The notes beneath the pieces were generated by a model. It searched no databases and was not told where the DNA came from. It saw nothing but the letters and a program-made list of their open reading frames with translations. The position numbers and the translations under genes are program-made. DNA of 64,000 nt from positions 45,239 to 109,238 of the forward strand of contig CAVRZO010000020.1 in the NCBI GenBank assembly GCA_963725615.1, given 5' to 3'. The stretch comes from JAIQFF01 sp963725615. GTDB taxonomy: Bacteria; Acidobacteriota; Terriglobia; Terriglobales; Acidobacteriaceae. Below, piece after piece: positions 17,347 to 26,965 of this stretch. The first letter of the stretch is position 1. Every line of letters begins with the position of its first letter.

Positions 17347-18204
17347 TCATCTCGCAGCATGCTCGTTATGTCCCGACCCAAAACGGATCAGCACAGTCAT
17401 GAAAATTCCCAGCGCCAGTATCGTCGCCAGGGCCGAAAGCTGCAGTACCCGCGAAATGATGGCTCCGTACTTGCCGGTCGTTGGATCATAGTGATAGCAG
17501 TACAGGAGCACCTGGTCCGCCAGCGTGCCGATCTTGTTTTCCGACGCCTGGATCAGCCCCAGGCGTAGATCCTTGGGCGCGTACTCGACACCGTAGTAGT
17601 ACTGCGCGATCTTGCCCTCAGGAGTCAGCACCATGATGGCGGTGGCGTGCGCAAACTGGCCGGTCTTGGGGTCGTACTGGTACTGGAAGCCGGCGGCTTT
17701 GGTCAGCGCATCAATTGATTCCTGCGGGCCGGTGAGGAAGTGCCAGCCCTCGGCGGCGCCGGGGCGCCCGTAGCGCTTCAGGAATTCGGCCTTCTTCTTT
17801 GTGGCCATGTCCGGCGTTTCGTTGGGATCGAAGCTTACGGTCAGGACGTCGAATTCTTTCCCTACATCGAATTTCAGCACGCGTAGCGAACTCTCGAGGC
17901 CGCTCAATACTTCGCCGCAGAGCATCGGGCAGTTGTAATAAACCAGATTGAGGATCATCGGCTTCTTGCCGAAGTAATCTCCCAGGCGGACGGGTTTGCC
18001 GGTTTCATCGCGGAAGTTGAGGTCGGGAGGAATCTGTTCGTCCAGATGCTGCTCGATGCCGACATTCTTCAGACCGGGCGGGCGCACATTCGCCGGCGGC
18101 GACATCATGCCCTTGGTCATGCCTTGACCTAAGGCCGACGCGGACATTAAGAGCGCGGCGAACATGGTCAGAATTCGTCTCGAGTTGTTGGTTATTTTCA
18201 GCAC
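17347..18204 (-). CDS. SCO1/SenC-type copper chaperone
   Basis: A 285-residue thioredoxin-fold protein of the SCO1/SenC family, which delivers copper to CuA of subunit II. It has the copper-binding NCPMLCGEV (CxxxC), a distal His in FAHATAIMVL, and a C-terminal membrane helix. I start it at GTG 18204, giving a signal-like N-terminus ending near ASALGQG. The frame is open to 18354, but residues upstream translate repeat D copy 1, so an earlier repeat-borne GTG is less likely though not excluded. It stands directly before coxB in the operon. Confidence 0.9.
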   Translation of the reverse strand: MLKITNNSRRILTMFAALLMSASALGQGMTKGMMSPPANVRPPGLKNVGIEQHLDEQIPPDLNFRDETGKPVRLGDYFGKKPMILNLVYYNCPMLCGEVLSGLESSLRVLKFDVGKEFDVLTVSFDPNETPDMATKKKAEFLKRYGRPGAAEGWHFLTGPQESIDALTKAAGFQYQYDPKTGQFAHATAIMVLTPEGKIAQYYYGVEYAPKDLRLGLIQASENKIGTLADQVLLYCYHYDPTTGKYGAIISRVLQLSALATILALGIFMTVLIRFGSGHNEHAAR

Positions 18205-18230
18205 TATTAATTTCCCGGCCAAACAATCCC

Positions 18231-18356
18231 GGGTGGAGCAGGCCTTTAGGCCTGCATCAAAAAGTCCCACGACGGGCTTCAGCCCCTGAGGTACCTCAGC
18301 GGCTAAAGCCGCCATTTCTCCCAGCTTTAATGCAGCGCTAAAGCGCTGCTCCACCC
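18231..18356. repeat. Inverted repeat, family D copy 1
   Basis: Begins gggtggagcaggcctttagg and ends cagcgctaaagcgctgctccaccc, with nested small hairpins (gcctttaggc, agcgctaaagcgct, ggctaaagcc). It lies upstream of the SCO gene; smaller related hairpins (cggctagagccg, cacgactgaagtcgtg) follow to about 18420. Confidence 0.88.
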
Positions 18357-18484
18357 AAAATCCCTCAGCGGCTAGAGCCGCCCAAAAAATCGACTATTTC
18401 GGCACGACTGAAGTCGTGCCCTCCCGTTGTTTCCGTCCCGTCCCGCTCTTCACGTATAGCGCTCCTCACGTCCGGTCTGTCCCG

Positions 18485-19000
18485 CTACTTCTTCTTCGCG
18501 GGCTTGCTACTCGTATCTGACTTCCGCGCCGCTTCTTTCGCCGTGTTTACATCCGATGGCGGAACAACGCCGGCTTGCGGCTTGGTGGGAAGTCCGCGCT
18601 GCGCCAGTAGGGCCATCGCCCGGTCGATGGGGATTCGCGCCACCCCGGCTGGCTGGTCCACCCATCCATAGCTGTTCAGCGTCTGTTCTTCCTGCATACG
18701 GAAGGCATTGATCTCGGTCGTTTCATCGCTTTCGAGGCGCGGCTGCGGAAATTTCTTAATGTCACCCTTCTCCACAATTCGAGTGTCTGCGGTAGTCTGT
18801 TGCACCAGCGGATTCTCTACCGGCTGATGCCGGTTCTCGTAACTGTCCAGATAGCTGTACAGTCCCCTGAGTACCAGCGCAACCAGCACGCAGCCGATGG
18901 TCAGCCCCAGCAGGAAGATGAGGATAGGCTTGGCGCCCAGATCTTCGCGCTCAAAATCCATCTCCTCGTTCTGCCCGTCGATGTGAAGGTCGTCAGTCAT
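18485..19000 (-). CDS. Small membrane-anchored protein of the ACIII/caa3 operon
   Basis: A 171-residue protein with an acidic N-terminus, one membrane helix (PILIFLLGLTIGCVLVALVL, about residues 24-43) and a soluble tail. The tail carries NSYGWVDQPAGVARIPIDRA followed by MALLAQRGLP, a segment I associate with small proteins next to SCO and ACIII genes. It ends in a Lys-rich stretch. It lies 17 bases after actF and before SCO, so it may assist assembly of the ACIII-oxidase complex. The function itself is not established. Confidence 0.7.
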   Translation of the reverse strand: MTDDLHIDGQNEEMDFEREDLGAKPILIFLLGLTIGCVLVALVLRGLYSYLDSYENRHQPVENPLVQQTTADTRIVEKGDIKKFPQPRLESDETTEINAFRMQEEQTLNSYGWVDQPAGVARIPIDRAMALLAQRGLPTKPQAGVVPPSDVNTAKEAARKSDTSSKPAKKK

Positions 19001-19017
19001 TTCTGTTGCTCACTCTA

Positions 19018-20226
19018 TTACTCGTGCGCCCTTTCCAGAACCTCTACAGCATAAATGTCATAGGCCGGAACTAGCGGCATCGAACTCAAATTGCGGAAGA
19101 AGTACGCCAGCCACAGGCCGCCCATCGCGATCGGGACCACCACGTCCAGCCAGGTGAGGTGGAACGTCGTGGAGAAGTTGGGCTCGATGACCCAGAACAG
19201 GTCGACCAAGCGCATCAGCAAGATCCACGCCGCCAGCCAGACCAGGCGCGTGATATCGCGCTTGAAGGGACGCGAAATCAACAACACGAACGGTATTGCG
19301 AAATGGAACAGCACCAGGAAGAGGCCGACGTATCCCCAACCGCCATTCAGTCGCCGCATGTACCAGGTAATTTCTTCGGGCAAATTTCCTGCCCAGATGA
19401 TGAGCCACTGCGAAAATGAGAAGTAGGCCCACACCATGATGAAGGCCAGCATGAATTTTCCGTGATCGTGCACCTGCTCCGGCTTCAGTAGTTCTGACAT
19501 GGGCCTGTAATTGAAAAGGATGCGCTCTACTACCACAGCAAAGCAGAGTGCCGACAGGACTTGTCCAATCAGGAACGACAAACCGAAGATGGTGGAAATC
19601 CAACTGGGGTCGATGGACATGATCCAATCGATGACGGCAAATGTGATGGTGGCCCCGTAGAGGATCAGCCCCGGCCCGCTGAGCGCTTTGAAGCGCGTGC
19701 TGTTGTCGCGCATGGGGGGATGGTCCTGCTCCGCCGACCATTTAGTCAGGAAAAAAGACAGCGCCCACCAGACGGAGAAATAAATTGCGGCGCGAATGAT
19801 AAATCCGTTAACTGTGAGGTAAGTCTTGGTGATTTCTTCCAGATGCTCACGTAGATGTTTGTCTGCGATGGCATTCAGCGGCCGAGCCCAGATGTACAGT
19901 CGGCGAATACCAAACAGCAGCGGGATGAAGAGCGCCGCCATCAACGGCACGCAACGCATGGCCGCTCCCAGAATTCTGCGGATGACCATTCCCCATGCGC
20001 CCTTGGTCAGATGGCGGAGCATCAGAATCGCCATCGATCCCAGAGTAACGCCGAGCCATGCCATGAAGGCCAGCAGGTAAGCGCGGAAAAATTCGTCTGG
20101 GCGAAGCCACGCGCCCAGGGCCGCGATCACGCTGAAAGCCAGGCCGATGATTAACGAGCGCTGCTGGATGGTTTTCACCACCGGCGGCGTCATCAGGTCC
20201 TGGACGCGCATGGGAACCGTGCTCAT
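19018..20226 (-). CDS. actF: Alternative complex III quinol oxidoreductase, membrane subunit ActF
   Basis: A 402-residue integral membrane protein with about ten helices and SIDPSWISTIFGLSFLIGQ in the middle, characteristic of the ActF/NrfD-like subunit. It is the second NrfD-like subunit of ACIII and forms part of the quinol-binding membrane domain. Its ATG overlaps the actE stop by four bases (20223-20226). It is followed by the small anchored protein. Confidence 0.92.
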   Translation of the reverse strand: MSTVPMRVQDLMTPPVVKTIQQRSLIIGLAFSVIAALGAWLRPDEFFRAYLLAFMAWLGVTLGSMAILMLRHLTKGAWGMVIRRILGAAMRCVPLMAALFIPLLFGIRRLYIWARPLNAIADKHLREHLEEITKTYLTVNGFIIRAAIYFSVWWALSFFLTKWSAEQDHPPMRDNSTRFKALSGPGLILYGATITFAVIDWIMSIDPSWISTIFGLSFLIGQVLSALCFAVVVERILFNYRPMSELLKPEQVHDHGKFMLAFIMVWAYFSFSQWLIIWAGNLPEEITWYMRRLNGGWGYVGLFLVLFHFAIPFVLLISRPFKRDITRLVWLAAWILLMRLVDLFWVIEPNFSTTFHLTWLDVVVPIAMGGLWLAYFFRNLSSMPLVPAYDIYAVEVLERAHE

Positions 20227-20981
20227 TTCGGCTCCTCTTCCGGCGAACGGTGCGCGGGTTTGGTCTCGATTACCGGCAAGGTTGCGCCCGAGCCCAACTC
20301 TCCGAAGTGCGGCGGATCGGAGGGAACTTTCTGTCCTGCGGGAACGTCGGCGGCGGTAGCTGTCTGACTCAATTGCAGAGCGCGGATGTAGGCCACAATC
20401 GCCCAGCGATCTTGCGGCGTAATTTGCGACGAGTAGTCGGGCATGGAACCGAAGCCGTTGGTGATGACGTCAAAGAAATATCCCAAAGGCGCCTTGCGCA
20501 GGCGCTCGATGTGATAAGAAGGCGGCTTGCGCGGAAAACCACGCGCTGGAATCACCCCATTGCCATCGCCGATACGCGAGTGACAGGGAGCGCAGTAAAT
20601 GTCGTAGCGCTGCTGTCCGCGGGCCAGAAGTTCTGCCGTGACCGGGAAGGGCATGTAATCTCCGGGATTGTCGCCCAGCTTTCCGGTGTAGAGATAGGTG
20701 TCGTCGCGCAACTGGCCGCGCGCGATGGTGCCTTCAACCGGGGGACGCGCGGAGCGCAGGTCGGTGTAGAAATCGCTGCGGGCGAAAGGCTTGAAGCGCG
20801 GCTGGTCGTGCATATCCTGACGGCACCCGGCCAGGACGAGCAGGCCTGCGAGCAGGATGAGGGTGGAGCAGGCCTTTAGGCCTGCAATAGCCCTTCCATT
20901 TCGCTCCCGGGCTTTAGCCCCAGGGGCTGAAGCCCTTGGGAAATCGGCAGGACTAAATGCAGCGCTAAAGCGCTGCTCCAC
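20223..20981 (-). CDS. actE: Alternative complex III monohaem cytochrome c, ActE
   Basis: The mature part is a lipoprotein (LLAGLLVLAGC lipobox) with one c-type haem site, CAPCHSRIGDGNG, and a downstream GFGSMPDYSS that can give the axial Met. This matches ActE of ACIII. The only start codon in frame is GTG 20981, in the right arm of repeat D copy 2, so about 39 residues before the lipobox are translated repeat. Codons between the repeat and the lipobox offer no ATG, GTG or TTG. It lies 28 bases after actD. Confidence 0.88.
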   Translation of the reverse strand: MEQRFSAAFSPADFPRASAPGAKARERNGRAIAGLKACSTLILLAGLLVLAGCRQDMHDQPRFKPFARSDFYTDLRSARPPVEGTIARGQLRDDTYLYTGKLGDNPGDYMPFPVTAELLARGQQRYDIYCAPCHSRIGDGNGVIPARGFPRKPPSYHIERLRKAPLGYFFDVITNGFGSMPDYSSQITPQDRWAIVAYIRALQLSQTATAADVPAGQKVPSDPPHFGELGSGATLPVIETKPAHRSPEEEPK

Positions 20982-20983
20982 CC
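20861..20983. repeat. Inverted repeat, family D copy 2
   Basis: Begins gggtggagcaggcctttagg like copy 1 and ends agcgctaaagcgctgctccaccc. The middle differs (gggctttagccccaggggctgaagccc). It sits across the 5' end of actE and supplies its only in-frame start codon. Confidence 0.9.
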
Positions 20984-21009
20984 TGAATCCAAGAGATTGG
21001 GGTCGCCGC

Positions 21010-21546
21010 TTAATCGGGCACCTCCGATATAGAGCGGGGCGCGAGGCTCTGCAGGAAGCTGCGGACTTCGGCCGGCTTGTATTTTGGATCGGAGGAGAAC
21101 ACGATCAGGAAAAATCTGTCCTTGCTGGCGAATGCGAAACGGGGCGCGTTGAATACCGGGTGGTAGGGCATGGGCAGGCCATTCAGCGCCAGCATGCCAA
21201 ACACGGCCGAAATTCCAGCGAACAGAATTGTCATCTCAAACGTCACAATAATGAACGAGGGCCACGAGTGATACGGTTTGCCGCCTACGTTCACCGGGTA
21301 ACTGACCACTGAAATCCAGTACTGCATGAGGTAGCCGGTCAGGCCGCCGATGATTCCGCCGATCAGCACCACCAGAGGAACTTCGTCGTGATGGAATCCG
21401 ATCGCCTCGGCCAGGCCTTCAATCGGGAAGGGGCTGTAGGCGTCAATTTTCTTGTAACCGGCCTCGCGGGTGCGGTTGGCCGCTGCCAGCAGGGTGTGGA
21501 CGGAATCGAATTCCGCCATGATGCCGTAGGTCCCGGCGCGCTTCAT
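21010..21546 (-). CDS. actD: Alternative complex III subunit ActD
   Basis: A 178-residue protein of the ActD/DUF3341 type: an N-terminal soluble part with a KKIDAYSPFPIEGLAEAIG segment, and two membrane helices (LVVLIGGIIGGLTGYLMQYW and ILFAGISAVFGMLAL). In ACIII it is a peripheral-plus-membrane subunit between ActC and the cytochrome parts. Its ATG overlaps the actC stop by four bases (21543-21546). Confidence 0.93.
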   Translation of the reverse strand: MKRAGTYGIMAEFDSVHTLLAAANRTREAGYKKIDAYSPFPIEGLAEAIGFHHDEVPLVVLIGGIIGGLTGYLMQYWISVVSYPVNVGGKPYHSWPSFIIVTFEMTILFAGISAVFGMLALNGLPMPYHPVFNAPRFAFASKDRFFLIVFSSDPKYKPAEVRSFLQSLAPRSISEVPD

Positions 21547-22904
21547 TCCTTGACCTCCGCTTCGGGCAGCAGAGTGCGCATTTCAAAGATGGAAATCATG
21601 GGCAGCAGGCGAATGAACAGGAACATGGCCGATAGGAACAGACCGATGGTCCCGATGTAAGTCATCCAGTCCCAGCGCGTCGGATAGTACATGCCCCACG
21701 ACGACGTCAGGAAATCGCGATGCAGGCTCACCACCACGATGATGAAGCGCTCCAGCCACATGCCCACCAGAACGACGAACGAAATCAGGAACAACCAGAC
21801 CGGACTGCTGCGCAGCTTCGGAATCCAGAGCACCTGGGGAATCACGATGTTGCAGATCAGCAGCATGTAATAGAAGAACGAGTAGGGCCCGTGCAGGCGG
21901 TTCCACAGCAAGAAGGCATCGTAGCGATTGCCGCCATACCATCCCATGAAAGCTTCCACGACGTAGCCGTAGGCCACGATCAGGCCGGTGGCCAGCATTA
22001 CCTTGGCCGCGTTCTGCAGGTGGAGTTCGGTGATGAAGTCTTCCAGGTTGTAAACCTTGCGGATGGGGATGGCCAGCATCAGCACCATGGCAAAGCCGGA
22101 GTAGATCGCGCCGGCGACGAAGTATGGCGGAAAGATGGTGGTGTGCCAGCCCGGGATGATGCCCACGGCAAAATCGAAACTCACTACCGTGTGGACGGAG
22201 AGCACGAGCGGCGTCGCCAGTCCGGCGAGCAGCAGGTATGCGGTTTCATAACGGTGCCAGTGCCGCGCCGACCCGCGCCAGCCCATGGCCAGCATGCCGT
22301 AAATGATCTTCTTCCAACGTTCTTCGGAACGATCGCGCAGAGTGGCGAGATCGGGAATCAGTCCGATGAACCAGAATAACGCCGAGATAGTCGCGTAAGT
22401 CGAAACCGCGAACACGTCCCACACCAGCGGGCTACGGAATTGCGGCCACACTCGCATGGCATTCGGGTATGGAAAGAGCCAGTAGGCAAGCCACGGACGT
22501 CCGACGTGAATCAAAGGAAAAATGCCGGCGCTGGCCACGGCGAACAGCGTCATCGCCTCGGCAAAGCGGTTGATGGAATTGCGCCACGACTGCCGCAGCA
22601 AAAGCAGGATGGCGGAAATCAGCGTGCCGGCGTGTCCGATTCCGATCCACCACACGAAGTTGACGATGGCGAATCCCCAACCGATGGGGATGGTGACGCC
22701 CCAGATGCCGACTCCTTTAACGAACAAGTAGGAGATGGCGAACAGCAGCATCATCAGGAGAATGAACGCAATCCCGAAACCGATGTACCATCCGTCCGAA
22801 GTAGGACGAGTCAGCACGATCGAACTGATCTTGTCCGTGACCGAGCCCAGGGTGTAGCCGGGTTCGATGACTGGTGCGCGCTCGTTTTGGATTGGCTCGT
22901 CCAT
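21543..22904 (-). CDS. actC: Alternative complex III NrfD-like subunit ActC
   Basis: A 453-residue membrane protein of the NrfD/PsrC family with about ten helices; the segments FVWWIGIGHAGTLISAILLL and SVHTVVSFDFAVGIIPGWHT are typical of ActC. It oxidises menaquinol or ubiquinol and passes electrons to the Fe-S subunit ActB. It lies 17 bases after actB and overlaps actD. No break is seen. Confidence 0.95.
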   Translation of the reverse strand: MDEPIQNERAPVIEPGYTLGSVTDKISSIVLTRPTSDGWYIGFGIAFILLMMLLFAISYLFVKGVGIWGVTIPIGWGFAIVNFVWWIGIGHAGTLISAILLLLRQSWRNSINRFAEAMTLFAVASAGIFPLIHVGRPWLAYWLFPYPNAMRVWPQFRSPLVWDVFAVSTYATISALFWFIGLIPDLATLRDRSEERWKKIIYGMLAMGWRGSARHWHRYETAYLLLAGLATPLVLSVHTVVSFDFAVGIIPGWHTTIFPPYFVAGAIYSGFAMVLMLAIPIRKVYNLEDFITELHLQNAAKVMLATGLIVAYGYVVEAFMGWYGGNRYDAFLLWNRLHGPYSFFYYMLLICNIVIPQVLWIPKLRSSPVWLFLISFVVLVGMWLERFIIVVVSLHRDFLTSSWGMYYPTRWDWMTYIGTIGLFLSAMFLFIRLLPMISIFEMRTLLPEAEVKE

Positions 22905-22921
22905 GTTTATTCGATCACGAT

Positions 22922-25900
22922 TTAACCGTGCTCCGCTTCCAATTCCGGATTCGGGTTGCGAATGTCGGCCAGGTACGTGGTCCGGGGACGCGTGTTCAAG
23001 TCGCCCAGCAGACTGTAATTCCGCGGCTGTGCCTTCAATTTCGAAACCCGGCTATTGGGATCGTTGATGTTGCCGAAAACAATGGCGTCCGCCGGGCACG
23101 ACTGCTGGCACGCGGTTTGCAACTCGCCATCCTGGATCTTGCGATCTTCGCGCTCGGAATCAATCCGGTGCTGGTTGATGCGCTGCACGCAGTATGTGCA
23201 CTTTTCCATGACGCCGCGGCTGCGCACGGTCACGTCCGGATTGCGCATCATCTTGTACTGCGAGGTTTCCCAGTCCTGGAACAGCAGGAAATTGAAACGG
23301 CGCACTTTGTAGGGGCAGTTGTCGGAGCAGTAGCGTGTGCCCACGCAGCGGTTGTACACCATGTCATTCAGGCCTTCGCTGCTGTGCACCGTCGCGCCCA
23401 CCGGACAGACCACTTCGCAGGGAGCGTTCTCGCACTGCTGGCAAGGCACAGCCTGGAAGTAAGCCTTGGGATTGGCCCGGTCACCCTGGAAATAAGTATC
23501 CACGCGCAGCCAGTGCATGTGCCGCCCGAGTACAGTCTGCTCCTTGCCGACAACAGCGATGTTGTTCTCCGACTGGCAGGCGACGATGCAGTTGTTGCAG
23601 CCCACGCAGGCGTTCATGTCAATCGTCATGCCCCAGGCGTAAGGCTCGGCGGCGTAGGGATAGGGCTTGTACAAAGTCAGATCCTTCGGCGGCTCTTCTT
23701 CGCGCGCGAACTCTGGCTCCTTGCGGTACTCCTCGATGTCCGCGGTGCGCACCAGGGGACGCGCGCCGGTGGGCGTGTCCATGGTCTGGTAGCCCTGGGT
23801 GGAGGCCAGCTTGTATGTGCCTCCGGCCTTGCGAATCGCAACCCCGCTGGTAAACCAGGGCGTGGCGCTGGTGCGGAGAGGGTACATATCGAATCCGGCG
23901 CCAGTACCAACCCGCCCGGCGCGGCGCCGCCCGTAACCCAAAAAGACGGTGATGGAATTATCGGGATGGCCAACCTGGATCCAGACCGGGGCGGTCACCT
24001 TCTTGCCGTTGAGCTCGAGCACGACCAGGTCTTCAGTCTTGATCCCCATGCGCTCCGCCATGGCCGGACCCATCAGCACCGGGTTGTCCCAGGTGAGCTT
24101 GTTCATCGGCTTAGGCAGTTCCTGCAGCCAGCCGTTGTTGGAGAATTGTCCGTCGTAGATGGACGGATCGCGGCGGAAGTTGATTTCAACGGCCTTCCCG
24201 TCAGCGACCGGCGCGGACGGGAAGGCTGCGGTCTTGTTTGCAACCTGCTTGGGCGCGAATGTGGTGCCTTCCACCCAGCCATCGTGCAGCGATTTCCGCC
24301 AGTAGGTGTCGAAGCCGGCGCCGGGGTGCTGCTTCTTCCAATAGGCTTGCACGATTTCGTGGCCGCCAGTATTGGACTGTCCGGAGAGCATGGACACCAG
24401 TTCATAGGCGCTCTTGCCGTCGTACAACGGCGCAATCAGCGGTTGCACAATGCTGACCGTGCCGTCATAAGCGCGGGCATCGCCCCAGGCTTCGAGATAG
24501 TGGGCTTCGTTCACGTGCCATTGGCAGAGCTCCGCAGTTTCGTTCTGGTAGAGGCCGAGGTGCACGCGCAGCGGGATGTTGGTGTTCTTGAGCGCGTCGG
24601 CGAATCCGAAGTCGGCGGGGGCATCGTAGGCCGGATTTCCACCCACGATGATCAGCATGTCCACCTTGCCGCCACGCATGTCCGCGACCAGGTCTTTCAG
24701 AGACTCGGTCTGGTTTACTGGGTTCGCGTTTACAGGATCACTGTGGAAAACCGTCTTACCTACGTTTCCCAGCGTTTGGTTGATGGCATGGGCGACGGCG
24801 TGAAGGGCCGGAGGCTGGTGGTCTCCCGCGATTACCACACTGGAGCCGCGGTGAGCGATCAGATCGCTTATGAGGGCGGGAAAAAATCCCTTTGGGCCGG
24901 TGGATGCAGACGGGAACAACCCACCGTTGTTAGTAAGCAGGTTCAGAATCGACGACGCAAAAGGTTCGATGTCCGCTGCTCTCACCGGCAGCCGATGGTC
25001 GGCCCTCGCCCCCGTCGAACTCGGCGTGCTCTCGACTACGTACAGCCGGCTCATCTCGCCCGCATCGGGATTGCGCCGCTTGGCGAAATCGCGCGTGTAG
25101 CGGGCGAGAGCCGGGGAATCCCGCATAGAGGAAGTCGGCGTCGAGCGAGAGAATTACGTCCGCATTCTCCAGCTTGTACTGCGTCTCCACTGGCTGCCCG
25201 AAGGCCAACTTCGCGCCTTCGAGCGCGTTGTCGCGGTTGACCGGCTCATACACATGCCACTTGGCTTGCGGGTAGGCCTTGATAAACGACTGCAACTGGT
25301 CAGCGAGCGTCGGCGATGAAATTGTCGGGGTCAGGATGCGGATGCCCGCCCCCTGCAGGCCTTTCTGAACAACGAGCGGCGCGCGCATGGCCTCGACCAG
25401 CGATGCCCAGGAGCGAATGTCACCCAGGTAGGTCAGGGTCTGCGAACGATCGGGATCGTACATCCCCAGGATCGAGGCCTGGGAGAAAATGTCGGTGCCG
25501 CCGAGGCTCGCCGGATGCTTGTCGTTTCCCTCAATCTTGGTGGGCCGAAACATCTGGCTCTCAACCAGGACGGGGCTGGCGTATCCGCCCAGAGTGAAGG
25601 CGGTGGCGAAGAACAACGGGCGCCCGGGGACTACTTCTTCCGGCTGCTTCACGTACGGGACAATCGGCTCGAGCGGTTGCTTGGTGCAGGCGGTCATGCC
25701 TGCCATGGCCAGCGATGCGCCCATCAGCTTGAGGAAGCCGCGGCGCGAAGCTGAATCCAGCCACTCTGACGCGCCCTTGGGGAATTCCCGGTGCAGCATC
25801 TCCTGGAAGTCGGGGCTGCCCGCCAGCTCCTCGAGGCTGCGCCAGTATTCCGGACCGTTAGTCTCGGCGAGGCGGGCGCGGGCCGTATCCAGATCGAGCG

Positions 25901-25964
25901 TGCCCTTCTTGCTGGGGCAGACGTCCTCGCGGTGCGGCTTGGTGTTTTTGTCTTCCATCTTCAT
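22922..25964 (-). CDS. actB: Alternative complex III Fe-S subunit ActB, frameshifted
   Basis: The N-terminal frame (25964 to about 25110) has a Tat-like SRRGFLKLMGAS near residue 73 and the molybdopterin-oxidoreductase-like fold without a metal centre. The C-terminal frame continues to 22922 and ends in four ferredoxin-like cysteine sets: CVGCNNCIVAC, CQQCENAPCEVVCP, CSDNCPYK, and CTYCVQ...CQQSCP. The break is at about 25107-25116 beside a run of four G; FLYAGFPG in one frame continues with LARYTRDFAKRR in the other. ActB links quinol oxidation to the c-haems. The clean join suggests an assembly indel rather than a dead gene. Confidence 0.92.
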
Positions 25965-26743
25965 TGCGATCTGCTTATGGAGGCCAGGCCTGCGTCCCGC
26001 CCGGCTGGACGGGCGAGACGCCCATCCTCCATCAAACCTTCATCCGTGCTATCGGCGACGGTCGAACAGCTCGTTATGTCCGTTACCGTGCGCAAGTTGT
26101 ACTTCTTCACCAAGTCCGTGCCGAGAGAAAGCTGATCGGTGTATTCCTTGCCATCAAACTCGACCGGCTTGCCGCTCGTCGGCTGCTCATAGCGCATATT
26201 GAAGACCTGGTCACGCGGCCGCAAATTCTTCTCCGGCGCCCGATGACATTCCAGGCACCACTCCATCTGCAACGAGGCCTCGTTATACATCAAAGGCATG
26301 CGGTCCACGGGGCCGTGGCAGGTGTTGCAGCCTACACCCTTATTGATATGAATGCTGTGATTGAAGTAAGCGAAATCGGGCAGATCGTTGACCCGGGTCC
26401 AGACCAGCGACTTGCCGCTCTTGTAACTCTCGCGGACCGGCTCCAGCAGAGCTGCGTTGGTCCAGATCTGCGAATGGCAGTTCATACAGGTCTTGGTCGG
26501 CGGAATTCCGGCAAAACTGGAAGTTTCGACCGAGGTGTGACAATAGCGGCAATCGATACCCAGCCCCGCAACGTGGTGCTGGTGGCTGAAAGGCACGGGT
26601 TGGGGCCGTCGCACTCCGGCGTAGGTCACGTAGGGCGACCGCTGGATCTCCGCCGCAGCCCAGAACAACGCCGCCACCACGAAGATGGCGCCATAGATCG
26701 TGGCCCGCGAAAGAGTGTTCGTGCTGCGGTGAAAAATCTGCAT
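25961..26743 (-). CDS. actA: Alternative complex III multihaem cytochrome c, ActA
   Basis: First gene of the respiratory operon. It has an N-terminal membrane anchor (ATIYGAIFVVAALFWAAAEI) and four CxxCH sites: CRYCH, CMNCH, CNTCH and CLECH. A fifth site is expected at the C-terminus, but here the frame reads SCSTVADSTDEG and runs on through repeat E. A one-base shift near 26060 would give CSTC-R-R then a stop at 26049-26051, close to the usual end but without the last His. The natural gene may thus end at 26049. Its stop overlaps the actB start by four bases. Confidence 0.92.
   Translation of the reverse strand: MQIFHRSTNTLSRATIYGAIFVVAALFWAAAEIQRSPYVTYAGVRRPQPVPFSHQHHVAGLGIDCRYCHTSVETSSFAGIPPTKTCMNCHSQIWTNAALLEPVRESYKSGKSLVWTRVNDLPDFAYFNHSIHINKGVGCNTCHGPVDRMPLMYNEASLQMEWCLECHRAPEKNLRPRDQVFNMRYEQPTSGKPVEFDGKEYTDQLSLGTDLVKKYNLRTVTDITSCSTVADSTDEGLMEDGRLARPAGRDAGLASISRSQ
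25978..26032. repeat. Inverted repeat, family E copy 1
   Basis: Arms tggaggcc..gcgtcccgcccg and cgggcgagacgcccatcctcca around a short loop, inside the extended 3' end of actA. Resembles the element at 55748-55823. Confidence 0.8.
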
Positions 26744-26851
26744 CGAATGGACACAATCCGTACCGCGGATGTCATATCGAAGGCATCCGGTTCGTGCAGC
26801 GTTGTGCTATGCGGCCATGAGCCGCAAACCTAGGGGGCAATAAGACCGGGA

Positions 26852-26875
26852 ATTATAACAGCAAGGGATTGTCAA
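26852..26875 (-). promoter_or_regulatory. Likely promoter of the act-cox operon
   Basis: On the minus strand the gap before actA holds TGTTATAAT, an extended -10 element with a perfect TATAAT at 26852-26857. A TTGACA lies at 26870-26875 but only 12 bases from the -10, too close for a normal -35, so the extended -10 is probably what counts. The start codon of actA is about 110 bases downstream. The rest of the gap 26744-26965 shows nothing else that I recognise. Confidence 0.5.
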
Positions 26876-26965
26876 AACATCGCCGCCGCTCCCGCGACTC
26901 GCAAATGTTACAGCCTGGTTAAAAAATCACTGATTTATTGCGCCGCAGTACAGTTCTCGGAGGCA

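Noticed and set aside
22874..25240. A 788-residue open frame on the plus strand opposite actB
   Set aside because: It is the mirror of a GC-rich coding region; the minus strand carries clear Fe-S motifs, and the plus-strand translation is low-complexity without a family match.
26852..26875. TTGACA and TATAAT before actA as a standard two-box promoter
   Set aside because: The spacer is only 12 bases; kept as an extended -10 promoter instead.
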